This document shows positions 36,313 to 45,886 of a DNA stretch of 64,000 bases, one piece after another (position 1 is the stretch's first letter; each line of letters opens with the position of its first letter). Under the pieces are notes generated by a model that was not told where the DNA came from, made no database searches, and saw only the letters and a list, made by a program, of their open reading frames with translations. Origin of the DNA: CAVVYV01 sp963752585. Lineage in GTDB: Bacteria > Actinomycetota > Thermoleophilia > Solirubrobacterales > 70-9. A program made the translations under genes and the position numbers. The stretch spans positions 310,001-374,000 of the forward strand of contig CAVVYV010000004.1 in assembly GCA_963752585.1 (NCBI GenBank), read 5' to 3'.

Positions 36313-36421
36313 TCACACGGCCCAGCTCTTGAATCAGCTCTTCGAGCTTCGGGGGGATTGCCCAGGCGAGCCGGGCAGCAAGCCAAAGTTGCGTCCTCTA
36401 GGCGTGGGAGGGGGGCTCGCG

Positions 36422-38279
36422 TTAGGGCCGACCGGCGACCAGCTCGAGCACGTCGTCGCCGTGGCGCTTCAGGAACGCCGGGCCGACGCCGTGGATCTCG
36501 GCGAGGCCGTCCGCGTCCGCTGGCCGCGAGGCGGCGATCCCCTCGAGGGTCCGGTTGTTGGCGACGGTGTAGGCGGGCTTGCCGCCGCGCGGCCTCCCGC
36601 CGCCAGTCCCGGAGCGCCTCGAGCAGCGCCTCGTCCTCGGGTGAGAGGTCGGCCGGGGGAGAGGCCTTCGCGCCCCGGCGCCTCGTCGCCTTCACCTCGA
36701 GCTCCTCGGGGTCCGGCAGCCAGGAGTCCGGATCGCAGACGTCGCAGCAGCGGCCCTCGGGCGCCCCGGGGGTGGCGTCGCCGAAGTGGTCGAGCAGCCT
36801 CCGCCGCCGGCAGCTCTCCGAGAAGCTGAACGACTCGACCGCGCGGTAGGCGCGCCAGGAGCGATCGCGCGCGGCGTTGCAGGCGGCCCGCGCGCGGGCG
36901 AGGTTGATCGTCGCGTTGAAGCGGAGCTCGAGCCGCCCGCCGGGCGCGGGCTCGACCTCGAACGCCCCGGCGCTCTCGGCGACCGCGAGCCGGACCCGAT
37001 CCTCGTCCTTCCGCGGGCTCTCGATCGTCAGCCGCCCGTCGCTGTCGGCTCCCGCCTTCAGGCGCTGGGCGTAGAACGAGACGCTCTCGGGCTCGACCTC
37101 GCGCATCTTGATGAACCGGACCAGCCGGCCGAGGTCGGAGCGCCCCGCGAGCAGCACGGCCCGCGCGGGCAGCCCGTCGCGACCGGCGCGCCCCGCCTCC
37201 TGGTAGTAGGCCTCGACGCTCGTCGGGATCGCCCAGTGCCAGACCGAGCGCACATTCGCCTTGTCGACCCCCATCCCGAAGGCGTTGGTGGCGGTGATCA
37301 CCTCGGCGTCGCCGCTCATGAACCGGTGCTGGGCCGAGGCGCGCTCGTCGGGCTCCATCCCCGCGTGGTAGCCGGCGGCGCTCAGCCCGTCCTCGCGGAG
37401 CGCCTGGGCGACCTCCTCGGTGTCGCGCCTGGTCCCGCAGTAGACGATCGCCGGCCGGTTCGCCTCGTCCCCGAGCCCGTGGCGAAGCATCGCCAGCTTC
37501 CGCGCCTTCGACCCCTTGCCCTCGAACTGGACGATGTCGAAGGAGAGGTTGGGACGGTCGAAGCCCGCCCGGATCATCAGCGGCTCGCGGAGCCCGAGCC
37601 GCTGCGAGATCTCGCTCGCCACCCCCTCGGTCGCGGTCGCCGTGCACGCCATCACCACCGGCCGCCCCAGCCGCTCGATCACCCGCGGCAGCCGCAGGTA
37701 GTCGGGCCTGAAGTCGTGCCCCCACTCCGAGATGCAGTGAGCCTCGTCGACCGCGAGCAGATCCACCTCGCGCCGCCCGACCGCCTCCATGAAGGCGGGC
37801 GAGGCGAACCGCTCCGGCGAGCAGTAGACGATCCGCGCCTGCCCGCCCCGGATCTGCGCCATCGCATCCCGCGCCACCCCCTCGGGCAGCCCCGAGGCGA
37901 TCATCACCGCCGGATGCCCACCCGCCGCCAGCCGCCGCCACTGATCCGCCATCAGCGCGATCAGCGGACTGACCACGATCGTCAGCTCCTCCGAAGCGAG
38001 CCCGGGCAGCTGGTAGCAGAGGCTCTTCCCACCCCCGGTCGGCATCACCACCAGCGAGTCCCGCCCCGCCAGCGCCGCCTCGACCGGCTCCCGCTGCCCG
38101 GGCCGGAAGCCCTCGTAGCCGAGGTGGGCGAGCAGCGCCTCGGGGTCGCGCGGCCCCTCGTAGGCGCGCCGGGCCTCCGACGGCTCCGAGTCGATCCCCT
38201 CGAGCCCCCGGAGCGCCGCCTGCGCCTCTTCCATCTCAGGAAAAGCCGCCTGCGCCAGGTTCTCGCCCCGCTTGCTCAC
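36422..38279 (-). CDS. recQ: RecQ-type ATP-dependent DNA helicase (frameshift near the C-terminus)
   Basis: From the GTG at 38279 (ATG at 38234 is an alternative) the helicase shows LLAHLGYEGFRPGQREPVEAAL, Walker A MPTGGGKSLCYQLP, AVDEAHCISEWGHDFRPDYLRL and ACTATATEGV. Domain 2 follows with AIVYCGTRRDTEEVAQAL, VITATNAFGMGVDKANVRSV and YYQEAGRAGRDG. The RecQ zinc region is SCRRRRLLDHFGD and RCCDVCDP. Near 36598 the frame breaks, and the corrected end reads PAYTVANNRTLEGIAASRP ... EIHGVGPAFLKRHGDDVLEL, an HRDC domain. It acts in recombination and replication-fork repair. It is core-like and lies just outside the putative island. Confidence 0.9.
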
Positions 38280-38351
38280 CCTCGTAGCCTCGCGCAAGGC
38301 GCGGTCAGATAGCGGACGGCAACCCCACGACGTGAGCCAGCCACGCGCCGA

Positions 38352-38398
38352 GTCGGCTGAGGGCCGAAAGGTCGCTGGTTCAAATTCAGTCGCCCCGA
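38352..38398 (+). repeat. tRNA 3'-end fragment, probable attachment-site scar
   Basis: The segment reads as an anticodon arm (GTCGG-CTGAGGG-CCGAA), a 5-nt variable loop, a T arm (GCTGG-TTCAAAT-TCAGT), the acceptor 3' strand CGCCCCG and discriminator A. The 5' half needed to pair with CGCCCCG is absent upstream. This is what remains when an integrase uses the 3' half of a tRNA gene as its attachment site. It lies at the border between recQ and the methyltransferase/TIR region. The second att copy is not in the window. Confidence 0.5.
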
Positions 38399-38852
38399 CT
38401 CTCTCGTTTATGCCTGCCAGGCACCGGCGCAGGCCCGCACAGCCACGCACAACTCCGCAGGGGTCCGCAAAGACCTGGACACCTCGCGGAACCGCCCCTG
38501 CAGTGTCTATCGGTCGAGGGGCTCGCCTAACGCGCGGCCCCTTCACCGACAACCTTGCCGCGATGTGGAGGCAGGCGGATGCGCGAGCCCAATACCGGCG
38601 GGGTAGCCCTGGACTCGGATTCGGTCGGGACTTGCGGAGGCGTGACAGCCCGCGAGCAGCGCGATACCCGATGCGCCACGGCGACCCAGGGCGCACCGGA
38701 GGTCCGATCGGCACTCGGCCCGGCGAGGATCAACCCGAGCGGCCCGTTGGCTGCTCCCTCCCCTGGGCGCGGTGTTGCGGAGAAAAAGCGCCCTATGGAC
38801 CAACGCTTTCGGGGCAGCGGTTCTGGCGGCACTGACCCTCAGACTGACACCT
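38399..38852. other. Stretch without a supportable gene
   Basis: This 450-nt region between the tRNA fragment and the next start shows no frame with normal codon use, and no integrase motifs. It contains a short inverted repeat (GCAGGGG at about 38457 and CCCCTGC about 40 nt later). It may be the decayed end of a mobile element. Confidence 0.5.
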
Positions 38853-39154
38853 ATGACTGACCGCGATGCCGATCGCCTCGAGCTCCTGGATCGGATCGCC
38901 GATCGCATGCCCGAGATCGACCTCGAGCAGCGCCAGGTCGAATGGACCACTCTCGACGACGGCTCCGAGGCGCTACTCGTTGACGGCGGTGGGCTCGACG
39001 GCAGCGCCGGCACCTACCTCGCCAACGCCGGCGACGACGTGCACGCGGTCGGGTCGCTGGCCCCGATCGTTGACGGCTACATCGGCTGCATCGTGATCCA
39101 GCCGGACGGCAGTCGCTACGTGGCCCGCGCGGTGCCTGCCCGCTGGCGCAGTAG
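38853..39154 (+). CDS. Hypothetical protein at the island's left end, about 100 aa
   Basis: The ATG at 38853 begins MTDRDADRLELLDRIADRMP. It continues LEQRQVEWTTLDDGSEALLVDGG, AGTYLANAGDDVHAVGSLAP and GYIGCIVIQPDGSRYVARAVPA. It is acidic, alpha/beta-like and soluble, and no domain is recognised. The frame does not stop before the methyltransferase coding begins. A one-base correction gives a TAG at 39152, just before a GC hairpin (CCCC-tgtC-GGGG) followed by TTTATT. The end is therefore inferred. Confidence 0.45.
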
Positions 39155-39196
39155 CCCCTGTCGGGGCGGTTTATTAGGGTCGTTGTTGTGCCGACG

Positions 39197-40374
39197 GTGG
39201 ATCGAAGAACAGCCGCCTGATCGCCGCCAGAGCGGCAAAGAACGACGAGTTCTACACCCAATGGGCCGACATCGAGCGCGAGATGAACGCCTACCTCGAG
39301 TACGACCCCGACGTCTTCCGCGACAAGGTGATCCTGCTGCCGTGCGACGATCCCGAGTGGTCCAACTTCACCAAGTTCTTCGCCCTCCACTTCGTGGACT
39401 TCGGCATCAAGAAGCTGATCTCGACGTCCTACGCCCCAGACAGCAACCCGGCTGGCGAGTTCTACCAGCCGACACTGTTCGAGACCGAGGCCCCGCGTTC
39501 GACGCCACCAAGACCGCGTCCACGGCAAGAAGTTCGTGCTCGAAGCCGCAAGGACATCAACGGCGACGGCGTCATCAACATCGAGGACCTCCAGTGGGAC
39601 TACCTCGAAGGCGACGGCGACTTCCGCAGCGATGAGGTGACCGCGCTGCGTGACGAGGCCGACATCGTCATCACCAACCCGCCGTTCAGCCTGTTCCGGG
39701 CGTTCGTCGCCTGGCTCGTCGAGGGCGATGAGAAGTTCTCCATCATCGGCAACCAGAACGCGGTCACCTACAGCGGAGTCTTCCCGCTCATCCAGGCGAA
39801 CCGGATGTGGCTCGGCAAGGGCATTCCGTCCGGAGACGTGGTTCGGCGTTCCTCACACGTCCGCTACGCGGCGCACACGCGCAGTCGACTGAGCAGACGG
39901 GCGAGCGGCATCATCCGGGTCCCAGGGCGTTCAGCTGGTTCACCAACATCGACCACGGCCGTCGCCACGAGCCGCTCCAGCTGATGACCATGGCGGACAA
40001 CATCAAGTTCAGCAAGCACAAGGAAATCCGGGGCGTCGGCTACCAGCGATACGACAACTTACGACGCGATCGAGGTGCCGTTCACGACGCGATCCCGAGC
40101 GACTACGACGGCATGATGGGCGTCCCGATCACCTTCCTAGACAAGTACAACCCGGACCAGTTCGAGATCATCGGCGACCTAGCCGAGCGACATGCGAGCA
40201 GATCGGTCGAGATATCGGCGTTGCGCCGCTCGGCGCCGAGGTTCGTAGGAGGCATACTATCGGCGGAACTGGCGGGACCGGCAGCGCAAGCCGGGCTACT
40301 CGCAAGTCGACGTGACGAGCCACGCGACCAGTGCCTTCAAGCGCATCCTCATCCGCCGGAAGGACGCCTCGTGA
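39197..40374 (+). CDS. Adenine-specific DNA methyltransferase, EcoRI-methylase family (several frameshifts)
   Basis: Typical EcoRI-methylase-family blocks appear in order: AAKNDEFYTQWADIEREMNAYL, VILLPCDDPEWSNFTKFFALHF, KKLISTSYAPDSNPAGEF, the catalytic motif DIVITNPPFSLFRAF, FSIIGNQNAVTYSGVFPLI, SWFTNIDHGRRHEPL, DYDGMMGVPITFLDKYNPDQFEI, and the end AFKRILIRRKDAS. NPPF marks an N6-adenine enzyme. Frames change near 39500, 39838, 39925, 40060 and 40195, and the start (GTG 39197) also needs one correction. It should protect host DNA. Its TGA overlaps the GTG of the DUF262-HNH gene (GTGA), so the two are translationally coupled, as expected for a restriction-modification pair. Confidence 0.8.
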
Positions 40375-41538
40375 AGACCGACCTCAAGCACTACACCGTC
40401 GAGGAGATCGTCGAGGGCTTCGTCTACAACGAACTCGAGGGCAAGGGGCTGTTCGGCCTCGCCGGCAAGCTCGTGATCCAGCCGGAGTACCAGCGGAACT
40501 ACATCTACAACGACGGCAAGAAGGACGTCGCCGTCATCGACTCGCTGCTCAAGGGCTATCCGCTCGGGCTGATCTACTTCAACGTCGACGGCGACAACCT
40601 CGAGGTCCTCGACGGCCAGCAGCGCATCACCAGCGTCGGGCGGTTCGTGACCGGCAAGTTCGCGATCAAGGTCGACGGCAAGGAGCAGACGTTCTCCTCG
40701 CTGCCCACGGACGACCAGCAGAAGATCCTCGAGAGCGAGCTGCTGGTCTACGAGTGCGAGGGCACCGAGAAGGAGATCAAGGAGTGGTTCCAGACGGTCA
40801 ACATCGCTGGCGTGCCGCTCAACAACCAGGAGCTGCTGAACGCGATCTACTCCGGGCCGTTCGTCACCAAGGCGAAGGCCGAGTTCAGCAACTCGCCAGA
40901 ACGCGAACATGCAGAAGTGGTCGTCCTACATCAAGGGCGACCCGAAGCGGCAGGAGATCCTGGCGGTGGCGCTGGAGTGGGTCTCGTCCTCACAGGGACT
41001 GAGCGTCGACGCCTACCTCGCGCAGCACCGCCACGACACAGACATCACCGGGCTGAAGACCTACTTCACCTCGGTCATCGACTGGGTCGGCAGCGTCTTC
41101 ACTCGCCCGCCTGACAAGGAGATGCGGGGGCTTGAGTGGGGCGGCTGTACGAGGCCTACCACTCGCAGTCGTACAACGCGGCGAAGATCGACGCCGACGT
41201 CGACGAGCTGCGCGCCGACCCGGCGGTGAACCAACGCCAAGGGGATCTACGAGTACCTGCTGGGCGGCAAGAAGGACACGCAGCTGCTGGCGATCCGGCT
41301 GTTCGACGACAACACGAAGCGCGCTGCCTACGAGCAGCAGACCAAGAAGGCGAAGGCCGACGGCGTGTCGAACTGCCCGCTGTGCGCGATCGGCGACAAC
41401 GCCAACAAGACGCGCATCTACAAGCTGAACGAGATGGACGCCGACCACGTGACCGCCTGGTCGAAGGGCGGGAACACGGACCTCAAGAACTGCCAGATGC
41501 TGTGCGTCACCCACAACCGCGCCAAGGGCAACAGGTAG
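40371..41538 (+). CDS. DUF262 and HNH nuclease protein, probable restriction partner (several frameshifts)
   Basis: Residues 1-150 carry DUF262: VIQPEYQRNYIYNDGKKDVAVIDSLLKGYPLGLIYF and LEVLDGQQRITSVGRF, with the DGQQR motif of the ParB/Srx-like NTPase fold. The middle is helical (SYIKGDPKRQEILAVALEW, YLAQHRHDTDITGLKTYF). The C-terminus has CPLCAIGDNANKT, EMDADHVTAWSKGGNTDLKNCQMLCVTHNRAKGN, a canonical HNH with zinc-type CxxC. Frames break near 40898, 41130 and 41230. DUF262 proteins such as GmrSD, BrxU and SspE cleave modified or phage DNA, usually with DUF1524. Here the nuclease is an HNH and the partner is a methyltransferase. The exact role is inferred. Confidence 0.78.
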
Positions 41539-41657
41539 CCCTGGTTTTTCAGCACCAGCAGCCCGTCCACCCCGCTAGTGCGCGCGCCAAAAACGCCGCA
41601 CCCAGAGTGTCGCTGCATCAGCAAGTGACGGTATTGATGCTGAGTACCATCCCGGTC

Positions 41658-42373
41658 ATGCCTAGATGCACAGCGCCAGTGCGGGGCCATCGCACAGCAA
41701 GCGGTCGCGCCAACTGCCCCTGCGTGCGGTGGCGGCGGCTATGGGAGGTACTCGTCTCGGTCCTACTACCCCTGGTCTCCGGCCGTGGAGCGGTGGCGGC
41801 GGCACGAGCTCCGGGGGCGGGTCCCGCAGCAGCGCACGACCGAGCTGGTCGCCGAGCGGCTCCTCCGTGATCTACGCCTGCCGAAGTGCAATCGCTGGCG
41901 CCTGTCCGCCGCAGCGTCGAGGAGCGAGCAGATGCCGACCCTGAACGGGACGTTTTCCTCTGCCACGCTTGGGATGACCGGCAGGGCGCAGCGCGGGAGC
42001 TGCACGACCTGCTCGAGTCCAACAACGTGTCCGTCTGGTTCAGCGAGAAGGACGTCGCGCTCGGCGCGCCGTTGCTCCGCGAAATCGACCAGGGCCTAGC
42101 GAAGTCGCGAGCCGGGCTTGTCCTGGTGACCCCTGCGTTGCTGACCCGCCTCGAGTCGGAGGGGATCGCTGACAAGGAACTCTCGGAGGCTGCCTGGCGC
42201 GCGACCAGCTCATCCCCGTGGTGCACGAGACGACGTACGAGGCTCTCCGGGAGGTCAGCCCCTTGCTCGGCTCGCGAAGCGGCTTGAGCACTGCAGAAGA
42301 TTCGATGGCTGACATCGCCGCCAAAATCGGCGAGCTCGTCGACGTTCAGGTGGCGGGAAACGTCGCCTCGTGA
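41658..42373 (+). CDS. TIR-domain protein with Cys-containing and Ser/Gly-rich N-terminus (several frameshifts)
   Basis: The start ATG at 41658 gives MPRCTAPVRGHRTASGRANCP, a short Cys/His segment, then a Gly/Ser/Tyr-rich linker in shifting frames. From about 41946 it is a TIR domain: RDVFLCHAWDDRQGAARELHDLLESNNVSVWFSEKDVALGAPLLREIDQGLAKSRAGLVLVTPALL. The Glu of FSEKD is in the position of the catalytic NADase Glu. After a break near 42190 it ends LIPVVHETTYEALREVSPLL and IAAKIGELVDVQVAGNVAS. Bacterial TIR proteins deplete NAD or make cyclic ADP-ribose signals in anti-phage defence. Its place next to a methyltransferase and nuclease supports that role. Confidence 0.75.
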
Positions 42374-42500
42374 TGGCAATCGCGGCAGAGCGGAGTCAGG
42401 TTCGCCGATCTTGTTGTCGGTCGGGTCGCCGTTGACGTGATGGACCTCGAGCGGGACGTCTGAGCGGCGGACCGCCGGTGTCGGCCGCCCCGACCCGGCG
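42346..42500 (-). pseudogene. HNH endonuclease fragment
   Basis: With one frame correction the minus strand reads RSDVPLEVHHVNGDPTDNKI, NLTPLCRDCHHEAT and then a stop. This is the C-terminal half of a small HNH nuclease of the type LEVHHxxGDxxNN...LxxLCxxCHxx. The N-terminal half is not found upstream, where the flavin enzyme ends. It overlaps the TIR gene end by 28 nt. It is probably a truncated remnant at the island's right border. Confidence 0.6.
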
Positions 42501-42548
42501 AGTCTGGCTCTTCGCGGACGGTCGCCTTAGCCTCAGTAATACGATGAC

Positions 42549-43891
42549 TTACAGGTCTTGTTCGGGATAGTGCTCGCCGGTCGCTCCGCCGATCCAGCGC
42601 CTCGAGCGCCCCGATGATCCCCTTGGCGACGAGCCAGCTTGAAGGGCTCGGGCGGCAGCGGGATCCGGCGGCGGTCGGTGAGCGCGGCGGGCCCGGCTCG
42701 CCGCGGAGGACCATGCCGGCGGCGAGGGTGCCGAGGTGGCTCGCCATCGCGACGCCGTGGCCGGCGTAGCCGAGCGAGTAGACGATCTTGCCCGCCTTGC
42801 CGGTGCGGCCGATGCGAGGGGAGGAAGTCGAGCGACATCGCGATCGGGCCGGACCAGTTGCGCTCGACGCGGACGTCGGGCAGCTCGGGGAAGCGGGAGC
42901 GGAACATCGTCTCGAGCTTGCGGAAGACGACCGGGTCGTCGTCGGGCGGGATGCGGCTGCCCCAGGCGTAGGCGATGTAGCGCGAGCCGCCGACGATGCG
43001 GTCGTCGGCGGTGAGCCGGTAGCTCTCGAGGATCTCGTGGGCGGTGTAGATGCCCTCGCGGCCGGGCCAGCCGACCCGCTCGCGCTGCTCGTCTGAGAGC
43101 GGCTCGGTGGCGAAGAGCGAGACCCGCAGCGGGACGATGTGGGTGCGGAGCCAGCCGAGCTCGGGGGTGAAGGCGTTGGTGGCGAGCAGGCAGTGCTCGG
43201 CGCTGACCCGGCCGCGCGGGGTCTCGACCCGGATCCGCCGCTTGCCCGGGCCGGTGCCCTCGGTGATCGAGCTGACCCTGGTGCCCTCGAACAGCTCGCG
43301 CCCGCCCGACCGCCGCCTCGCGCAGGCCGCGCACGTACTTGCCGGGGTTGAGGACGCCGCCCTTCTCCTCGAGGTAGCCGCAGGCGACGTGGGCGGGGAG
43401 GCCGCGCTCCTCGAGCTCCTCGGTGGAGAGCATCCGCAGCGAGCCGCCGAGCTCCTTGCCGGCGCGCGCGGCCTTCTCCAGCATCGCCGCCTGGCCGGGG
43501 TGGATCCCGGCGAGCACGTTGCCCGCGGGCTCGTAGTCGCAGTCGATGCCGCGCTCGTCGAAGGTCTGCTCGGTGTGCTCGATCGCCTCCTCGGCGAGCC
43601 GCACCAGGGCGCCGCCGCGCTCGCGGCCGTAGAGGCGGAGCAGGGTGGGGAGGTCCTTGCCGATCGTCGGGGTGAGGTGGCCGGCGTTGCGGCCGCTGGC
43701 GCCGAAGCCGGCGTAGTCGCGCTCCAGCACGACCACGTCGGCGCCCTCCTCGGCCATCGCCAGCGCCGCCGAGAGGCCGGTGTAGCCGGCGCCGATCACG
43801 ACGCAGTCGCATTCAGCTCTCCCTCCAGCGGCGGGCCGGGCTCGGGCGGCGGGTCGAGCCAGAGGCTGGGCGGGTGGGCCCTGGCGCTCAT
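42549..43891 (-). CDS. FAD-dependent amine/amino-acid oxidase-type enzyme (DadA/PuuB-like, frameshifts)
   Basis: The start at 43891 gives MSARAHPPSLWLDPPPEPGPPLEG. A one-base correction near 43815 joins this to CDCVVIGAGYTGLSAALAMAEEGADVVVLE, the dinucleotide-binding site. FGASGRNAGHLTP is typical of gamma-glutamylputrescine oxidase-like enzymes. Later blocks are GGVLNPGKYVRGL, TAHEILESYRLTADDRIVGGSR, DVRVERNWSGPIAMSLDFLP and YSLGYAGHGVAMASHLGTLAAGMVLRGE. Further breaks lie near 43305, 42820 and 42645. It should oxidise an amine or amino acid with O2 or a membrane acceptor. No polyamine genes are adjacent. Confidence 0.8.
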
Positions 43892-44048
43892 CGCGCCTGA
43901 CCCTACTCTCAAGGGCCGACCGGGTCGACACCTATATCGGCTGGGAAACGCCGCGAGGCGGCGGGACTCGGCGGCTAGCTCGGCGCCCTTGCGCGGCGCC
44001 CCACCCCGGATAGGGTCGGCTGCCTGTCCAACAGAGAGGAGAACGGAC

Positions 44049-44441
44049 ATGTCCGAGCAGGATGTGGAGACCGTTCGCGGCGCCTACGACGCCTTCAACA
44101 GCGGCAACATCGACGGGGTGATCGAGAACCTCGACGAGAACGTCGAGTGGGTCGAGCCCGGTGGCGGCAATGCTCCGTCGGGGACCTTCAACAGCCCCGA
44201 CGAGGTCGCGAGCAACGTGTTCCCGGAGATCCAGAAGTACTTCGAGGAGTTCGTCTGCATCACCGAGGACTTCCAGGACCAGGGCGACCAGATCATCGTC
44301 ACCGGCCGGTTCAAGGGCAAGAGCAAGAGCGGCGCCGAGCTCGATGCCACCTTCGAGCACGACTACGAGATGAAGGACGGCAAGATCGCGCGGCTCGAGA
44401 ACAAGCCCGACATGGCGGCGTGGACCGCGGCCTGGAGCTGA
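44049..44441 (+). CDS. SnoaL-like (NTF2-fold) protein
   Basis: This 130-residue protein has GAGAGGAGAA before the ATG. VETVRGAYDAFNSGNIDGVIENLDENVEWVEPGG is the usual start of a SnoaL/ketosteroid-isomerase-like fold. QDQGDQIIVTGRFKGKSKSGAELDATFEHDYEMKDGKIARLENKPDMAAW completes the curved sheet. Most such proteins have no assigned substrate. Both neighbours are likely separate units: the flavin enzyme diverges upstream, and the binding protein starts 50 nt downstream. Confidence 0.82.
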   Translation: MSEQDVETVRGAYDAFNSGNIDGVIENLDENVEWVEPGGGNAPSGTFNSPDEVASNVFPEIQKYFEEFVCITEDFQDQGDQIIVTGRFKGKSKSGAELDATFEHDYEMKDGKIARLENKPDMAAWTAAWS

Positions 44442-44491
44442 TCGCCGGCCACGAGCGTTCAGGGGGCGGCCCGCGATAGGGTCGCCCCCGC

Positions 44492-45835
44492 TTGGAGCCC
44501 CCGAACCGCCTCACCGCCGGTGTCCTCGCCGCCGCCGCCATCGTCCTGGTGGGGCTGCTGATCGTCCGCGGCAGCGACGACGACAACGGCGAGGGCGAGT
44601 TCCCCCACGTCGAGGCGCTCCCATCCTCGGCCTGCGACGAGGTCGAGTACGGCGGCGAGGGCGAGCCGAACGCGCTGATCGCCTCCGACCTGCCGATGCA
44701 GGGCGACTCGGCCGGGCGCTCCGAGCAGATGGTCGCGGCGATCCGCCAGGTGCTCGAGAACCAGGGCTGGCAGGCCGGCCAGACCCGGATCGCCTTCCAG
44801 GCCTGCGACGACTCGATCCCCGACACCGGGGAGTGGGACGCCGACAAGTGCAAGGACAACGCCACCAACTACGTCAGCGACGAGGACGTGATCGGGGTGA
44901 TCGGCACCTACAACTCCGGCTGCGCCGCCGAGATCATCCCGATCCTGAACGGGGCGCCCGGCGGCGGGGTGGCGATGGTCTCGCCCGGCAACACCCTGAT
45001 CTGCCTGACCGAGCCCGCCGCCGGCTGCGAGCCCGGCCAGCCCGACTCCCTCTATCCCTCCGGCGCCCGCAACTACGCCCGGGTGGTCCCCAACGACGCC
45101 TTCCAGGGAGCCGGCCTCGCCTCCTTCGCCCGCGACCAGGGGGTGCGGAAGCCCTACGTCCTCTTCGCCGCCGACGACCCGACCTCGGAGGGCCAGGCGG
45201 CGACCTTCCGGGGGGCGGCGAAGGCGCTCGGCCTCGAGGTCGCCGGCTATGAGTCCTGGGACCCGGAGGCGACCGACTACATCGCGCTGATGCAGAAGGT
45301 GAGGGGGACCGGCGCCGACGGCGTCGTCCTCGCCGGGCTTCTCGAGCAGAACGGCCCCCAGCTGATCCGCGACAAGGTGAAGGTGCTGGGGCCGAACGGC
45401 GGCAAGGTGAAGCTCCTCGCCCCCGACGGCTTCGCCCAGCAGGCGACGATCGACGACGCCGGCCCGGACTCGGCGGGGATGTTCGTCAGCGTCCCCGGCC
45501 GCACCCCCGAGAGCCTCACCGGGCCCGGCAAGGCGTTCGTCGATCAGCTCACCGCCGAGCTCGGGAGGCGCCCCGGTCGAGCTCTACGCGCCCTACGCCG
45601 GCCAGGCGGCCGAGGTGCTGCTGGCGGCGATCGCCCCGAGCGCCGACCGCGCCGACGTGACCGGCGCCCTCCTCGGTCGAGGGTCGAGAACGGGATCGTC
45701 GGCTCCTTCGCGATCACCCCGACCGGCGACCCGACCCTGGGGCCGGTCAGCGTCTCGGTCGCCGGCGACAGCTTCGAGCTCGCCGCGGAGATCCTCCCGC
45801 CGCCCGAGCTGGTCGCCGCCGCCCGCGGCGGCTAG
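44492..45835 (+). CDS. Periplasmic-type binding protein of the branched-chain amino acid (LivK) class
   Basis: The TTG start gives a short N-terminus with one membrane or signal helix (LAAAAIVLVGLLIVRGS) and then the type 1 binding fold. Blocks are IASDLPMQGDSAGRSEQMVAAIRQVLE, VIGVIGTYNSGCAAEIIPILNGA, GVAMVSPGNTLICLTEP, NYARVVPNDAFQGAGLA and GADGVVLAGLLEQNGPQLI. Two compensating one-base breaks (about 45575 and 45680) enclose ELYAPYAGQAAEVLLAAI. No LivHMGF transporter genes follow, so it may be an orphan receptor. Six Cys residues in the first lobe could form disulphides. Confidence 0.8.
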   Translation: MEPPNRLTAGVLAAAAIVLVGLLIVRGSDDDNGEGEFPHVEALPSSACDEVEYGGEGEPNALIASDLPMQGDSAGRSEQMVAAIRQVLENQGWQAGQTRIAFQACDDSIPDTGEWDADKCKDNATNYVSDEDVIGVIGTYNSGCAAEIIPILNGAPGGGVAMVSPGNTLICLTEPAAGCEPGQPDSLYPSGARNYARVVPNDAFQGAGLASFARDQGVRKPYVLFAADDPTSEGQAATFRGAAKALGLEVAGYESWDPEATDYIALMQKVRGTGADGVVLAGLLEQNGPQLIRDKVKVLGPNGGKVKLLAPDGFAQQATIDDAGPDSAGMFVSVPGRTPESLTGPGKAFVDQLTAELGRRPGRALRALRRPGGRGAAGGDRPERRPRRRDRRPPRSRVENGIVGSFAITPTGDPTLGPVSVSVAGDSFELAAEILPPPELVAAARGG

Positions 45836-45886
45836 CCCGCCGAGCGTCGAGGGTTGCCCGTGACCCGCGCCGGGTAGGGTCACCTA

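Noticed and set aside
38352..38398. An intact tRNA-Leu-like gene with GAG in the anticodon position
   Set aside because: The 5' acceptor and D arm do not pair, and a Leu tRNA should have a long variable arm; it is kept only as a fragment.
38399..38852. An integrase or recombinase gene beside the tRNA fragment
   Set aside because: No tyrosine or serine recombinase motifs are visible in any frame.
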